Source: Arthrobacter sp. OAP107 | GTDB taxonomy: Bacteria; Actinomycetota; Actinomycetes; Actinomycetales; Micrococcaceae | Assembly: GCF_040546765.1 (NCBI RefSeq) | Contig: NZ_JBEPOK010000001.1 | Location: 310,001 to 374,000, forward strand | Length of the DNA stretch: 64,000 nucleotides | Reading direction: 5' to 3' | Shown here: positions 52,074 through 60,951 of the stretch, piece after piece | Position numbering within the stretch: position 1 is the first letter of the stretch | Layout: each line of letters begins with the position of its first letter | Made by a program: the position numbers and the translations under genes | The notes under the pieces: model-generated | The model's database searches: none | What the model was told of the DNA's origin: nothing | The model's input: only the letters and a program-made list of their open reading frames with translations

Positions 52074-53090
52074 TCAGCCGGGGAAGTCCAGGCGGCGCTC
52101 TCCCAAAGGATCAGCCTCGCCGGTCCAGGCTGCCCAGTCGCGGGGGTCCACCGAGGGTCTGCCCAGCAGATAGCCCTGGCCCCTGGTGATTCCGAGTTTC
52201 ACGACTGCGGCGAGTTCCTCGCGGCTCTCGATTCCTTCCGCGGACAGCGTCGCGCCGGTTTGCTCGGCCAGTGCAAAAACGAAGGGGGCCGTACCCGGTC
52301 CGTTTCCTGGCGCCACGGCGCCGGCGAGGAAGTCGCGGTCGACTTTGATGATGTCGGGGAGCAGGTGCAGGATCTGCTTCGCCGAGGTGGCGGCCGGACC
52401 GGAGCCGTCCACGGCAAGGCGTACACCGTGCTGGCGCAGGGGGCTCAGGACCGCGGCGAGGCCAGACAGCTCCCGGTCTGCAAGGTCGCCCATGATTTCG
52501 ATGACCATCCGGTCCGGGTCGACCGTCCCGCCCAGCATCAGCGCCTGAACGCGGGGGTCGGCGCATGCCGTGGGGCTGAGGTTGAATGACGCAAAAAGGC
52601 GGTGCGGAATCTCTCCTGCGGCGGAAAGGGCGAGGTGCAGGGCCGCGATTTCCAGGTCCGGCCCCAGTCCCATGGCCGCCGCTCCGCGGAACCAGACGTC
52701 TGCGCTGGTCCCCTCATGGCTGACGAACCGTGCCAGCGCCTCAACCCCGACCACTTCTCCGCCAGGCAGTTGCCTGATGGGCTGGAAGGCCGTCAGCAGC
52801 ATCCTCTTTCCCGCAGCGGCCTCGGCGTCCGGAGAATCCTTCCCTGGATCCTCGGCTGCGGACTTGGGGACGTTCCGGGTGCTGATCAGGTGGTGCAGCA
52901 GTGCCTGTTCGGGGTCGTCCATGTGGGTTGCCAGCAGGTCGAGCAACTGCTCCCGGGCCCATGCCTTCTGCGGATCGGAGTCCGCCAGCACATCGCTGAT
53001 GATCTCCAGCACCTGGCGCCGGAGAGTTTCTCCGTCCACGTTGCGGAACAGTTCCGGTGTATGTTCACCGTCCGGAGATGACTCGCCCAT
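52074..53090 (-). CDS. EAL-domain protein (c-di-GMP phosphodiesterase-like, degenerate)
   Basis: A protein of 338 aa from the ATG at 53090. An N-terminal helical region of about 100 aa precedes the EAL domain. Kept motifs are GVEALARF (EAL), FNLSP, IIKVDRDF, AEGIES and QGYLLGRP. The metal-binding DDFG is replaced by VDGS (LAVDGSGPAATS), and the usual E in IEITE reads IEIMGD. Loss of one metal Asp suggests weak or absent hydrolysis, so it may be a c-di-GMP receptor. Cytoplasmic. Confidence 0.8.
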   Translation of the reverse strand: MGESSPDGEHTPELFRNVDGETLRRQVLEIISDVLADSDPQKAWAREQLLDLLATHMDDPEQALLHHLISTRNVPKSAAEDPGKDSPDAEAAAGKRMLLTAFQPIRQLPGGEVVGVEALARFVSHEGTSADVWFRGAAAMGLGPDLEIAALHLALSAAGEIPHRLFASFNLSPTACADPRVQALMLGGTVDPDRMVIEIMGDLADRELSGLAAVLSPLRQHGVRLAVDGSGPAATSAKQILHLLPDIIKVDRDFLAGAVAPGNGPGTAPFVFALAEQTGATLSAEGIESREELAAVVKLGITRGQGYLLGRPSVDPRDWAAWTGEADPLGERRLDFPG

Positions 53091-53498
53091 GGCCTTCACA
53101 TTACTCCTCGGTAGTTGCCGCCGCGATTGAGGTGGCGCGGGGCTGTGGCCGCCCGTTACTCTGACACCGTGCGCGGCCGCTATTTTCAAGCGGTACGGAC
53201 GAGGCGGAAGACACGCAGTTGTGACATAGGCCGTGCCAAGCGGGCGGAGATCCAAGACGCTGTCACGCGGCTCTTTGGAGCCTCCGTTGTCCTTCAGGTC
53301 GGCCCGCTTGCGCTCCCCGTTGGCGTAGGGCAACAGCGACACCTATTGGTTGAAAAGTTCCGTCAGGCATCCGGGTTCACAGCCTCCTGACAGTTTCCGA
53401 ACAGCGGCGCCCTAAGCTGCTGCCGGATCTTTGAGGAAGGGGCTAGGACAGATGCCCTTCCATTCAAGCCGTACTGCACGGCCGATCAAGGAGACACC
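53091..53498. other. Intergenic region, no gene seen
   Basis: About 400 bp between the divergent EAL and secreted-protein genes. No convincing gene or RNA structure was found; it should hold both promoters. AAGGAGA before 53499 is the ribosome site of the next gene. Confidence 0.5.
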
Positions 53499-54038
53499 AT
53501 GTCACGAACCAAGAGAATCACCCTCGGCATCACCGCCGGCGTCCTGGCGCTGGGCGCCGGCCTGGGGGTAACCGGGATGGCCTCGGCCGCCACCACCCCG
53601 AGCCCCAGCGCCACGCCGAGCACGTCGACGGACAGCAATGCGTCAGCTGACGGCTTCAGGGGCCACAAGGGGGACCGCGGCCAGATTGCGGCAGACCTTG
53701 CCAGCAAACTGGGTGTCGACGAAACGAAAGTGACCGAGGCGATCCAGGCGTTCCGCGAGGCTAACAAACCGACGACGGCGCCCACCGAGGGCACCAAGCC
53801 CGACCGCACTGCCCAGGAAGCGGCACTGGCCAAATCCCTGGCGACGGCTCTCGGCGTGGACGAATCCAAGGTCACCGCGGCCCTGGCGGAAATGCGCACG
53901 GCTGAGCAGGCCGAACGCGCCGCCGCACTGAAGACCAGGCTGGACGCAGCCGTCAACGACGGCACCCTGACCCAGGCCGAAGCCGACGCCGTCACGAAGG
54001 CCGTCGAGAAAGGCGTGATCGGCGGTGGCGGCCACTAG
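53499..54038 (+). CDS. Secreted repeat protein
   Basis: A 179-aa protein with a signal peptide (ITLGITAGVLALGAGLGVTG followed by MASAA), a Ser/Thr/Pro linker, then two copies of a short helical repeat: LASKLGVDETKVTEAIQAFR and LATALGVDESKVTAALAEMR. The C-terminus is also helical (EAD, TKAVEKG) and ends in GGGGH. AAGGAGACACC precedes the ATG. The repeat resembles ones in exported actinobacterial proteins of unknown function. Confidence 0.75.
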   Translation: MSRTKRITLGITAGVLALGAGLGVTGMASAATTPSPSATPSTSTDSNASADGFRGHKGDRGQIAADLASKLGVDETKVTEAIQAFREANKPTTAPTEGTKPDRTAQEAALAKSLATALGVDESKVTAALAEMRTAEQAERAAALKTRLDAAVNDGTLTQAEADAVTKAVEKGVIGGGGH

Positions 54039-54105
54039 CAACCCATGAACTCCATGCGCGCCATGAACAGAATTCACCCATGAACTGTATGCACCCATGA
54101 ACAGA

Positions 54106-54139
54106 GGAATCCCCCGGGAAGAAGGTCCCGGGGGATTCC
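54106..54139. terminator. Bidirectional hairpin terminator
   Basis: A perfect 14-bp stem GGAATCCCCCGGGA / TCCCGGGGGATTCC with a 6-nt loop between two convergent genes. It follows short direct repeats of CCCATGAAC. Confidence 0.75.
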
Positions 54140-54149
54140 CTGTTGCGCC

Positions 54150-54932
54150 TCAGACTCTGCCGTTTGCCACCACAGCCAACCCCTGGTCCAGCAGGCCCAA
54201 CCGGGCGGCCTTCTGCACGGCCATCAGCCGGTCGCCCACGTCAAGCTTGCGGTAGATGTGTTCGAGGTGCTTCTGGGCGGTCCGCGGTGAGATGTTGAAG
54301 TGATGGCCCAAAGACGTGGCGGTCAGCCCCTGGCCGAGCAGCCCCAGGATGGCGAGTTCCCGCTGGGTCAGCCCGGGCCCTTCTCCTGACGTGTCCTCCG
54401 CGGCCCAGGCGAGCTGCCGGTACAGTCCCGTCAGAATCGGCTGCAGGGCACTGGCCAAGGTGAGCTCCCCCTCGTCGAACTCCAGGTCAGGCCTCGCCAG
54501 CAGGTAGGCACGATGAAACGGACCATCCAGGAGCAGGGGGATGGCCAGTTGGTAGCTAATTCCCATCGGCTTCGCCAGGTCCTGCCATTGGGATTGCATG
54601 CGCGGGTCAGCCACCTGGCTGGGAACCCGGGCAAGCGACTGGGGACCCGAAAGCCCGGATACGGCGTACCAGCGCAGCAGCGGCTGCCACGTGGCATCGG
54701 GAGTGCGCGGGCCCGGTGGCAGCTTGGGAAGATAATCGCCGGGCCAGCAGCCCTCCATGTGGTCAACCCAGTCCGGGCCAACACTGCTGCGGCTGCAGCA
54801 TGCGGCGTTGAACGATGCCGTGAGCCGCTTGGAGATCTCCTCCTCCGCACGGGGGTGGGCCGCAAATGGGTGCTGCAGGAATTCGCCGACAAATTCCAGC
54901 CACTCCCGATATAACGCTTCGTTCCGCGTCAT
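54150..54932 (-). CDS. LuxR-family transcriptional regulator
   Basis: A 260-aa protein with a C-terminal LuxR HTH: GLTQRELAILGLLGQGLTAT, then LGHHFNISPRTAQKHLEHIY. The N-terminal 180 aa (GAF-like sensing region, LAIPLLLDGPFHRAYLLARP) has no receiver domain. It is divergent from the secreted phosphoesterase gene across an AT-rich 310-bp gap and may regulate it. Confidence 0.8.
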   Translation of the reverse strand: MTRNEALYREWLEFVGEFLQHPFAAHPRAEEEISKRLTASFNAACCSRSSVGPDWVDHMEGCWPGDYLPKLPPGPRTPDATWQPLLRWYAVSGLSGPQSLARVPSQVADPRMQSQWQDLAKPMGISYQLAIPLLLDGPFHRAYLLARPDLEFDEGELTLASALQPILTGLYRQLAWAAEDTSGEGPGLTQRELAILGLLGQGLTATSLGHHFNISPRTAQKHLEHIYRKLDVGDRLMAVQKAARLGLLDQGLAVVANGRV

Positions 54933-55243
54933 CCGAGCATTCTAGCAATGAAATACACGGCTTTGCAGTTTTCAAATGCAATGACCCAATGACAATCGTT
55001 GATAATTGCCTTGCAAAACTTGCTGACCAATTGTCCGTAAGCAGCATATCCATAAAAGCCATACGCAAAAGTGCGTACAGCCATGCATTTATAGTGCTTC
55101 CTATAATGAGCGCACCGGCAAAAGGCGCCGCTCCGTCCAGCCAGTCAGGGACGTGGAAGCCCCCGCCCGCCGCGGTTCCCGGGGAAGACCCCGGCCGACA
55201 TCGAGACACTATTTCATGCCCTCGCCAAGATGGGAACTTTCTC
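54933..55243. promoter_or_regulatory. AT-rich divergent promoter region
   Basis: From about 54940 to 55110 the base composition is much poorer in GC than anywhere else in the window (runs such as TGCAGTTTTCAAATGCAATG and CATTTATAGTGCTTCCTATA). It lies between divergent LuxR and phosphoesterase genes. It may be a target for an Lsr2-like silencer or a sign of transfer. Confidence 0.45.
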
Positions 55244-56719
55244 ATGAAACTCCAATTAAGCCCTGCAGCCCCACGCGCTAATCTGCAGGGTAGCAATTCC
55301 TGTTCGAAGAATAGTCATCTTCGACCGTTTTCTGTGGCTGTCGCATTGTTGCTTACGGCCACTTTTTCGTTAACAGCCATGCCTGCCCGGGCCGCCACAA
55401 TTACGCTGGGGCCATCGGCGGACGCGGTCGTGAAGAGCGCGACGCCGGGCACGAATTACGGCACCGCGACCGGCCTGAAGGCCGATAACAGCCCCGTGGA
55501 GATGTCGTTCCTGAAATTCGTTGTCACCGGAACGGGAGGCACGGTCACAGCCGCGAAGCTCCGGCTCTTCGTGGCAGATCCCTCGCCCTCCGGCGGACAG
55601 TTCCGGCACGTGCCGGACAACAGCTGGGCTGAGGGGTCCGTGACCTGGTCGAACGCGCCTGCCGCAAGCAGCACGAACATCGCCTCGCTGGGAGCCGTCA
55701 GCACCGGCACCTGGGTGGAAGTGGATGTCTTCAGCCTGGTCAAGGGCGACGGAACGTACTCCCTGCGCATCAGCAGCACGAACTCCGATGGGGTTATCTA
55801 CAACTCGAAGGAATTCAGCGACGCCACCCGCCGCCCGCAGCTGGTGCTCACCACAGGCTCCACGCCTCCGCCGCCGCCGCCACCTCCGCCGGGATCACCG
55901 TGCGGAACGGCAGCCGCGCCGCCGGCGACCTATGACCACGTCGTCTGGATCATTTTCGAGAACAAGAGGTACTCCCAGGTCATCGGCAGCCCCAGCGCAC
56001 CATACATGACGCAGACGTCCCGAAAGTGCGCCAGCCTGACCAACTGGAGCGACGCCGGGTCCGCGTTCCCCTCGCTGCCGAACTACATCGCCCTGACCTC
56101 CGGAAGCAACCAGGGCGTGACATCGGACAGCAGCCCGGGCAGTCTTCCCGCCATCACCGCGGACAATCTCTTCCGCCAGGTCCGGGCGCGCGGACTGACC
56201 CAGAAGAGCTACCAGGAGGACATGCCGGCGAACTGCAGGCTGACCAATTCCGGCCTATACGCGGTGAGGCACAACCCGGAGGCGTACTACCAGGGGACGG
56301 GCGACAGGGCCGCGTGCGCCACGAACAACGTCCCGCTGGGGACCACGACGTCCGGGAACCTGTTCAACGACCTGACGAACAACACGCTGCCCGGCTTCTC
56401 GCTGATCACCCCGAATGTCTGCAATGACACGCACGACTGCAGCATCACCACCGGCGACACGTGGCTTTCGAGGTGGCTGCCGGTGATCCTGGCGAGCCAA
56501 AGCTACCAGGCGGGACGAACCGCCGTCGTGGTTCTGTATGACGAGGACACGCCCATCCCCAACTTTGTGGTGGCGCCGTCCGTCGTTCCGGGGACTGTGG
56601 TGACCGGTGCTTACAGCCACTACTCGCTGCTGCGGGCCACGGAGGAAATGCTTGGTATCACGAATCTCCTGTTGAACGCCCGAACCGCTCCGAGCCTTCG
56701 GCAGCCGCTGAACCTCTAG
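55244..56719 (+). CDS. Secreted DNRLRE-domain phosphoesterase (acid phosphatase-like)
   Basis: A 491-aa protein from ATG 55244. A long signal peptide ends near AMPARA. Residues about 48-200 form a DNRLRE-type beta domain (ADAVVKSATPGTNYGTATGL and FLKFVV), probably for surface or carbohydrate binding. A run of prolines links to a phosphoesterase domain: YDHVVWIIFENKRYSQVIGS, SAFPSLPNYIALTSG, VVVLYDEDTP and YSHYSLLRATEEMLG, as in PF04185-type phospholipase C/acid phosphatases. It likely releases phosphate outside the cell. Confidence 0.82.
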   Translation: MKLQLSPAAPRANLQGSNSCSKNSHLRPFSVAVALLLTATFSLTAMPARAATITLGPSADAVVKSATPGTNYGTATGLKADNSPVEMSFLKFVVTGTGGTVTAAKLRLFVADPSPSGGQFRHVPDNSWAEGSVTWSNAPAASSTNIASLGAVSTGTWVEVDVFSLVKGDGTYSLRISSTNSDGVIYNSKEFSDATRRPQLVLTTGSTPPPPPPPPPGSPCGTAAAPPATYDHVVWIIFENKRYSQVIGSPSAPYMTQTSRKCASLTNWSDAGSAFPSLPNYIALTSGSNQGVTSDSSPGSLPAITADNLFRQVRARGLTQKSYQEDMPANCRLTNSGLYAVRHNPEAYYQGTGDRAACATNNVPLGTTTSGNLFNDLTNNTLPGFSLITPNVCNDTHDCSITTGDTWLSRWLPVILASQSYQAGRTAVVVLYDEDTPIPNFVVAPSVVPGTVVTGAYSHYSLLRATEEMLGITNLLLNARTAPSLRQPLNL

Positions 56720-56812
56720 CCTGGTTCAGGTCTGACATGAAAATAAGGTTGGTCCCACAAATCGGTTGGCTACGGATCCGGAGGGCAGGGCATGTTGTTT
56801 GGGCCCTCGGAT

Positions 56813-57959
56813 CTATCCGGTTGCCGTCAGTGGTTCGATGGTGACTTTGTAGCCGAGTGATTCGAGTTGTCCGATCGTGCGGGCCTTTGTTTTAGCGGGT
56901 GTGTGACGGGTGAAGTAGTCCGCTCCGGGGTCCCGGTAGAGCTCGCCGGTGGTGAGCATGTGCCAGGCCGCGGTGAGCATGGCATGTTCGACGGCGACGA
57001 GGGCCTTGAGGGGTCCGCGGCGGGACGCGATGCGCCGGCGGATTTGACCCGCCCGGCGGACTCGTTGGCCCCGGGGGACGTGCCTGCCCAGGATGCCAGC
57101 TGCTGGGGTGTGGGGAAGACGGTCATGTCGGCCCCTGTTTCGGCGATGAGGACCTCTGCGATGGTGGTGCTGAATCCCGGGATGCTGGTCAGGAGCTCCC
57201 GGGCGAGGCGAAAGGGCTCCATCGCCGCCTCGATCCTGGCGCTGAGATCATTGATGTCCCGGGTGTGGGCGTCGATGCGGTGCAGATAGAGTCCGGCCAT
57301 GTAGCGGTGGTGGTCACGGAACCGGCCGGTGAGCGCTTCGGTCAGCTCGGGGATCTTCGCGCGCATCCGTCCGTGGGCGAGCTCGGCCAGGACGGCTGGG
57401 TCGCTTTCCCCGTCGATCAGGGCCTGCAGCATCAGGCGCCCGGAGCGCCCGGTGATCTCCGAGGCCACCGAAGACAACTTAATGCACGCATCCTCGAGCA
57501 GCTTCTCCAACCGCTGCACCTCCCGGGTGCGTTCACGGGTGATGATGGTCCTCGCCCGGGTCAGGTCCCGAAGTTCACGGATCGGCGGCGGGGGCACGAA
57601 CGAGGCCCTCACCGGTCCGTGGGCGCCCAGATCGGCCAGCCAGGCCGCATCCGAGACATCAGTCTTGCGGCCCGGGACGTTTCTGGCATCGCGGGCGTTG
57701 ACCAGGATCACGTCCCGCCCGTCGTCTCCGAGGAGGTAGCAGAACGGCCGCCAGTAATCGCTGGTGGCTCCATTACGACTAAGCTCACGTGCTCGTTGAG
57801 CAGGTGCTCCTTCAGGTCCAGGATCTGTCCGGTCGTTGCGGCCCAGGTCGTAACGGTGGACGCGGTGGCCCTGTTGCCGTGGCCCTGAACGCGGACGCAG
57901 ACCTTGGCGTCCTTCTTCGAAACATCGACACCCGCGCAGCGCGGGTGAATGACCTCCAT
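56813..57959 (-). pseudogene. Decayed IS110-family transposase gene
   Basis: The N-terminus (MEVIHPRCAGVDVSKKDAKV) carries the first Asp of the DEDD catalytic set. A one-base loss near 57768 shifts the frame just before TSDYWRPFCYLLGD. The middle (GRKTDVSDAAWLADLGAHGP and LLTSIPGFSTTIAEVLIAET) is intact. A deletion near 57060 removes the stretch after AGRVKS that normally holds the catalytic Ser region, and the tail RRGPLKALVAVEHAMLTAAW resumes in another frame to a stop at 56813. It is not mobile by itself. Element ends were not identified. Confidence 0.85.
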
Positions 57960-58176
57960 GACCGATCACCTTCCAAAACCATTTCTTCAGGGGCAGGGAT
58001 GAATGTGTCTCGGGGAGGGCGGATAAACAACAAATCTGACACACGTGCTCGAAGGCAACAATCCACGGTCCCGCGGACAAAAAACTGTGCCCTCCGCCAC
58101 CAAACTAGCCCGCAGGCTCTCAGGTGCCCGAAACGCATATTTTCCACCCCCACGGCGGAGCGAAGCCCCTCGGGAA

Positions 58177-58650
58177 CTAGCCCCGGTCCAGGTTCAGGGT
58201 CCAGGTGCCGCTGGCATTGACCGAGGAGCACTGGAATTCCGTTGCCGCGGGCTTGCCGGCCGTCGGGTCGGTATAGGAGCCGGTGGTTTGGAAGTTGCCG
58301 CTCTTCGGCTTGGCGGTGGACTTGGTGCCGGGCTGGACCTCAGCGGTAGGGTACTTCTCGGTCACGCGCATTTCACACACCGTGTTGGCTTCGTCCAGGA
58401 GCTCCGCGGCCGCCGGTTTCACAACCTCCTGGGTGGGGGAAGCGGAAGCCGGGGACGCGGAGCCCGGCGTGTCGGCGGGGGTAGTGGCGGCTGGGGCCGA
58501 TGGCGAAGTGGTGGCTGCCTGCTGGTCCGTCCGGGGTGCCTGGACAGAAACTGCGATGGCCACACCCACCAGAACCACCACCACAGCGGCAAGGAGGATC
58601 AAAAGCAGACGACGCCGGGACGCGCCTTGGCGGGTGGGTGAAACGGACAC
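58177..58650 (-). CDS. Membrane-anchored hypothetical protein
   Basis: A 157-aa protein: a short basic cytoplasmic tail (RQGASRRR), one transmembrane helix (LLLILLAAVVVVLVGVAIAV), a Ser/Thr/Ala/Pro-rich linker and an external domain of about 75 aa with two Cys (TVCEMRVTEKYPTAEVQPGT; EFQCSSVNASGTWTLNL) that may pair. It resembles actinobacterial exported proteins of unknown function. Confidence 0.65.
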   Translation of the reverse strand: MSVSPTRQGASRRRLLLILLAAVVVVLVGVAIAVSVQAPRTDQQAATTSPSAPAATTPADTPGSASPASASPTQEVVKPAAAELLDEANTVCEMRVTEKYPTAEVQPGTKSTAKPKSGNFQTTGSYTDPTAGKPAATEFQCSSVNASGTWTLNLDRG

Positions 58651-58794
58651 GGCGTGCCTCTTTCGAAACGCTGGTCAGGCCTGGAAGTGGCAGGTACCTG
58701 GCCCTGCGGTCACCCTCATTGGCGGCGGACGTTTCTGGCAGAATAGCCGCCCGGGTGGCCGCTAACAAGAGGATGGGGGCGACGTGCGAAAGCC

Positions 58795-59466
58795 CTAAAG
58801 CACCTTGCGGATGGTCTCCTCGAAGCTCGTGACGTGGTGCAGCGCGAGCTCGCCCGCCTTGTCCGCATCGCCCTCGGCCACGGCCTTGAGCAGGTCCACG
58901 TGCTCGCCGATGTGCCCGCTCACCGACGGGACCTTGTCCAGGACCAGGCACCAGATGCGCGTGGCGAGGTTGTCATAGCGGATCAGGGTGTCCTCGAGGT
59001 GCGGATTGGCCGCGGCACGGTAGATCAGCCGGTGCACCGTGAGGTCATAGCGCATGAGCTCCCGCGACTGCGCGGGGGTGGGCGCCAGTTCCGAGATGGC
59101 CTTGGCCACGTCCAGTAGTTCCTCGCGCATGGCGGCGTTGGCCCGCTTGGCGGCCCGGCGCGCCGCGAGCGGTTCGAGCAGCTCCCGGATTTCAGAGACG
59201 TCGGCCAGTTCCGTGAAGTCCACGGTGGTGGCGAATGTTCCCCGGCGCGGGTAGGACACCACCAGGTGGTCCACTTCCAGGCGCTTGATGGCTTCACGCA
59301 CGGGCGTGCGCCCAAACCCGAGTTCGGCCGCCAGCTGGCCGTCATTGATCGGATCGCCAGGGCGGATGTCCAGCATGATCAGCTTGTCGCGCAGCTGCCG
59401 GTACGCAGCCTCGGCATGGGACAGCGTTTCGTCCTCGGCGGGCGGCATGGCGGGAAGAGCATTCAC
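58795..59466 (-). CDS. GntR-family regulator (FadR subfamily), paralogue 2
   Basis: A 223-aa protein: HTH QLAAELGFGRTPVREAIKRL, followed by EVDHLVVSYPRRGTFATTVD, and an FCD domain (DLTVHRLIYRAAANPHLEDT, DNLATRIWCLVLDKVPSVSG). It is divergent from glyA-sox with the perfect palindrome ACTGATATATCAGT between them, so it is the likely regulator of that operon. It is highly similar to the GntR gene at 35453, so the two probably recognise the same sequence. Confidence 0.9.
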   Translation of the reverse strand: MNALPAMPPAEDETLSHAEAAYRQLRDKLIMLDIRPGDPINDGQLAAELGFGRTPVREAIKRLEVDHLVVSYPRRGTFATTVDFTELADVSEIRELLEPLAARRAAKRANAAMREELLDVAKAISELAPTPAQSRELMRYDLTVHRLIYRAAANPHLEDTLIRYDNLATRIWCLVLDKVPSVSGHIGEHVDLLKAVAEGDADKAGELALHHVTSFEETIRKVL

Positions 59467-59563
59467 AGCGGGACTCCGTTCATGGGCTCCAAGCGGAAGC
59501 GAAGTGCCATTTTGCTTCCTGCTATTGACTCTGTTGTGAGCTCAATCATACCATTGACCTCAC

Positions 59564-59577
59564 ACTGATATATCAGT
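59564..59577. promoter_or_regulatory. Perfect palindromic operator before glyA-soxBDA
   Basis: ACTGATATATCAGT is a perfect 14-bp palindrome, 33 bp upstream of the glyA start and about 97 bp upstream of the GntR start. It is the longest and cleanest of the TGATATATCA sites. Confidence 0.75.
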
Positions 59578-59610
59578 CCCAAGCTAAGTGGTATTTCATA
59601 AGGAGCATTC

Positions 59611-60951
59611 GTGGTTGAGCAGTTGAACGACCGACTTTCCGCAGTCGATCCCGAGATCCAGCAGGCAGTAGCACGCGAGCTGGACCGCCAGCAGTCCACG
59701 CTGGAAATGATCGCCTCGGAGAACTTCGCTCCTGCGGCCGTCATGGAGGCGCAGGGTTCGGTCCTCACCAACAAGTACGCCGAGGGCTACCCGGGCAAGC
59801 GCTACTACGGCGGCTGCGAGCACGTCGACGTCGTCGAGCAGCTGGCCATCGACCGCGTCAAGGCACTGTTCGGCGCCGAGTTCGCCAACGTCCAGCCGCA
59901 CTCCGGCGCGCAGGCCAACGCCGCCGCCATGTTCGCACTGCTGAACCCGGGCGACACCATCCTCGGCCTGGACCTGGCCCACGGCGGCCACCTCACCCAC
60001 GGCATGCGCATCAACTTCTCCGGCAAGCTCTACAACGTGGTCCCGTACCACGTCCGCGAATCCGACTTCCGGGTGGATATGGCCGAGGTCGAGGCCCTGG
60101 CCCTGGAGCACAAGCCCAAGCTGATCGTGGCCGGCTGGTCCGCCTACTCCCGCCAGCTCGACTTCGCCGAGTTCCGCCGGATCGCCGACCTCGTCGGTGC
60201 CTACCTGATGGTGGACATGGCCCACTTCGCCGGCCTCGTCGCCGCGGGCCTGCACCCCAACCCGGTGCCGTTCGCCGACGTCGTTACCACCACCACCCAC
60301 AAGACCCTCGGCGGCCCCCGCGGCGGCGTCATCCTCGCCAAGGAGCAGTACGCCAAGAAGATCAACAGCGCTGTGTTCCCCGGTCAGCAGGGCGGCCCGC
60401 TGGAGCACGTCATCGCCGCCAAGGCCGTGGCCTTCAAGCTCGCCGCAACCGAGGGCTTCAAGGAACGCCAGGAGCGCGTCCTGGAAGGCGCCAAGCTGCT
60501 GGCCGAGCGCTTCCTGCAGCCCGACGTCGAAGCCGCCGGCATTACGGTGGTCAACGGCGGAACTGACGTCCACCTGGTCCTCGTAGACCTGCGGAACTCC
60601 GAACTGGACGGCCAGCAGGCAGAAGACACGCTGCACCGCATCGGCATCACCGTCAACCGCAACGCCGTCCCGTTCGACCCCCGCCCGCCGATGGTCTCCT
60701 CCGGGCTCCGGATCGGCACCCCCGCCCTGGCCACCCGAGGCTTCGGCGCCACCGAGTTCACCGAGGTCGCTGACATCATCGCCAAGGCACTCACCAGCGC
60801 TGCCGGCACCGGAACGCTCGACGACGGCACCGCCGTCGAACTCCGCGCCCGCGTCACCGCGCTCGCCGAGCAGTTCCCCCTGTACCCCCAGCTCAGCGGT
60901 GCCACCGAGATTGCCGCCTTTGAAAACGACATGATTGGAGCAGGCCAGTGA
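59611..60951 (+). CDS. glyA: Serine hydroxymethyltransferase
   Basis: A 446-aa PLP enzyme from GTG, with AAGGAG 8 nt upstream. EMIASENFAP and YAEGYPGKRYYGGCEHVD are classic SHMT motifs; the PLP lysine is K231 in TTTTHKTLGGPRGG. It joins glycine with 5,10-methylene-THF to make serine. Being first in the sox operon, it is probably the dedicated isozyme that assimilates glycine and the C1 unit from sarcosine. It overlaps soxB by 4 bp (GTGA). Confidence 0.95.
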   Translation: MVEQLNDRLSAVDPEIQQAVARELDRQQSTLEMIASENFAPAAVMEAQGSVLTNKYAEGYPGKRYYGGCEHVDVVEQLAIDRVKALFGAEFANVQPHSGAQANAAAMFALLNPGDTILGLDLAHGGHLTHGMRINFSGKLYNVVPYHVRESDFRVDMAEVEALALEHKPKLIVAGWSAYSRQLDFAEFRRIADLVGAYLMVDMAHFAGLVAAGLHPNPVPFADVVTTTTHKTLGGPRGGVILAKEQYAKKINSAVFPGQQGGPLEHVIAAKAVAFKLAATEGFKERQERVLEGAKLLAERFLQPDVEAAGITVVNGGTDVHLVLVDLRNSELDGQQAEDTLHRIGITVNRNAVPFDPRPPMVSSGLRIGTPALATRGFGATEFTEVADIIAKALTSAAGTGTLDDGTAVELRARVTALAEQFPLYPQLSGATEIAAFENDMIGAGQ

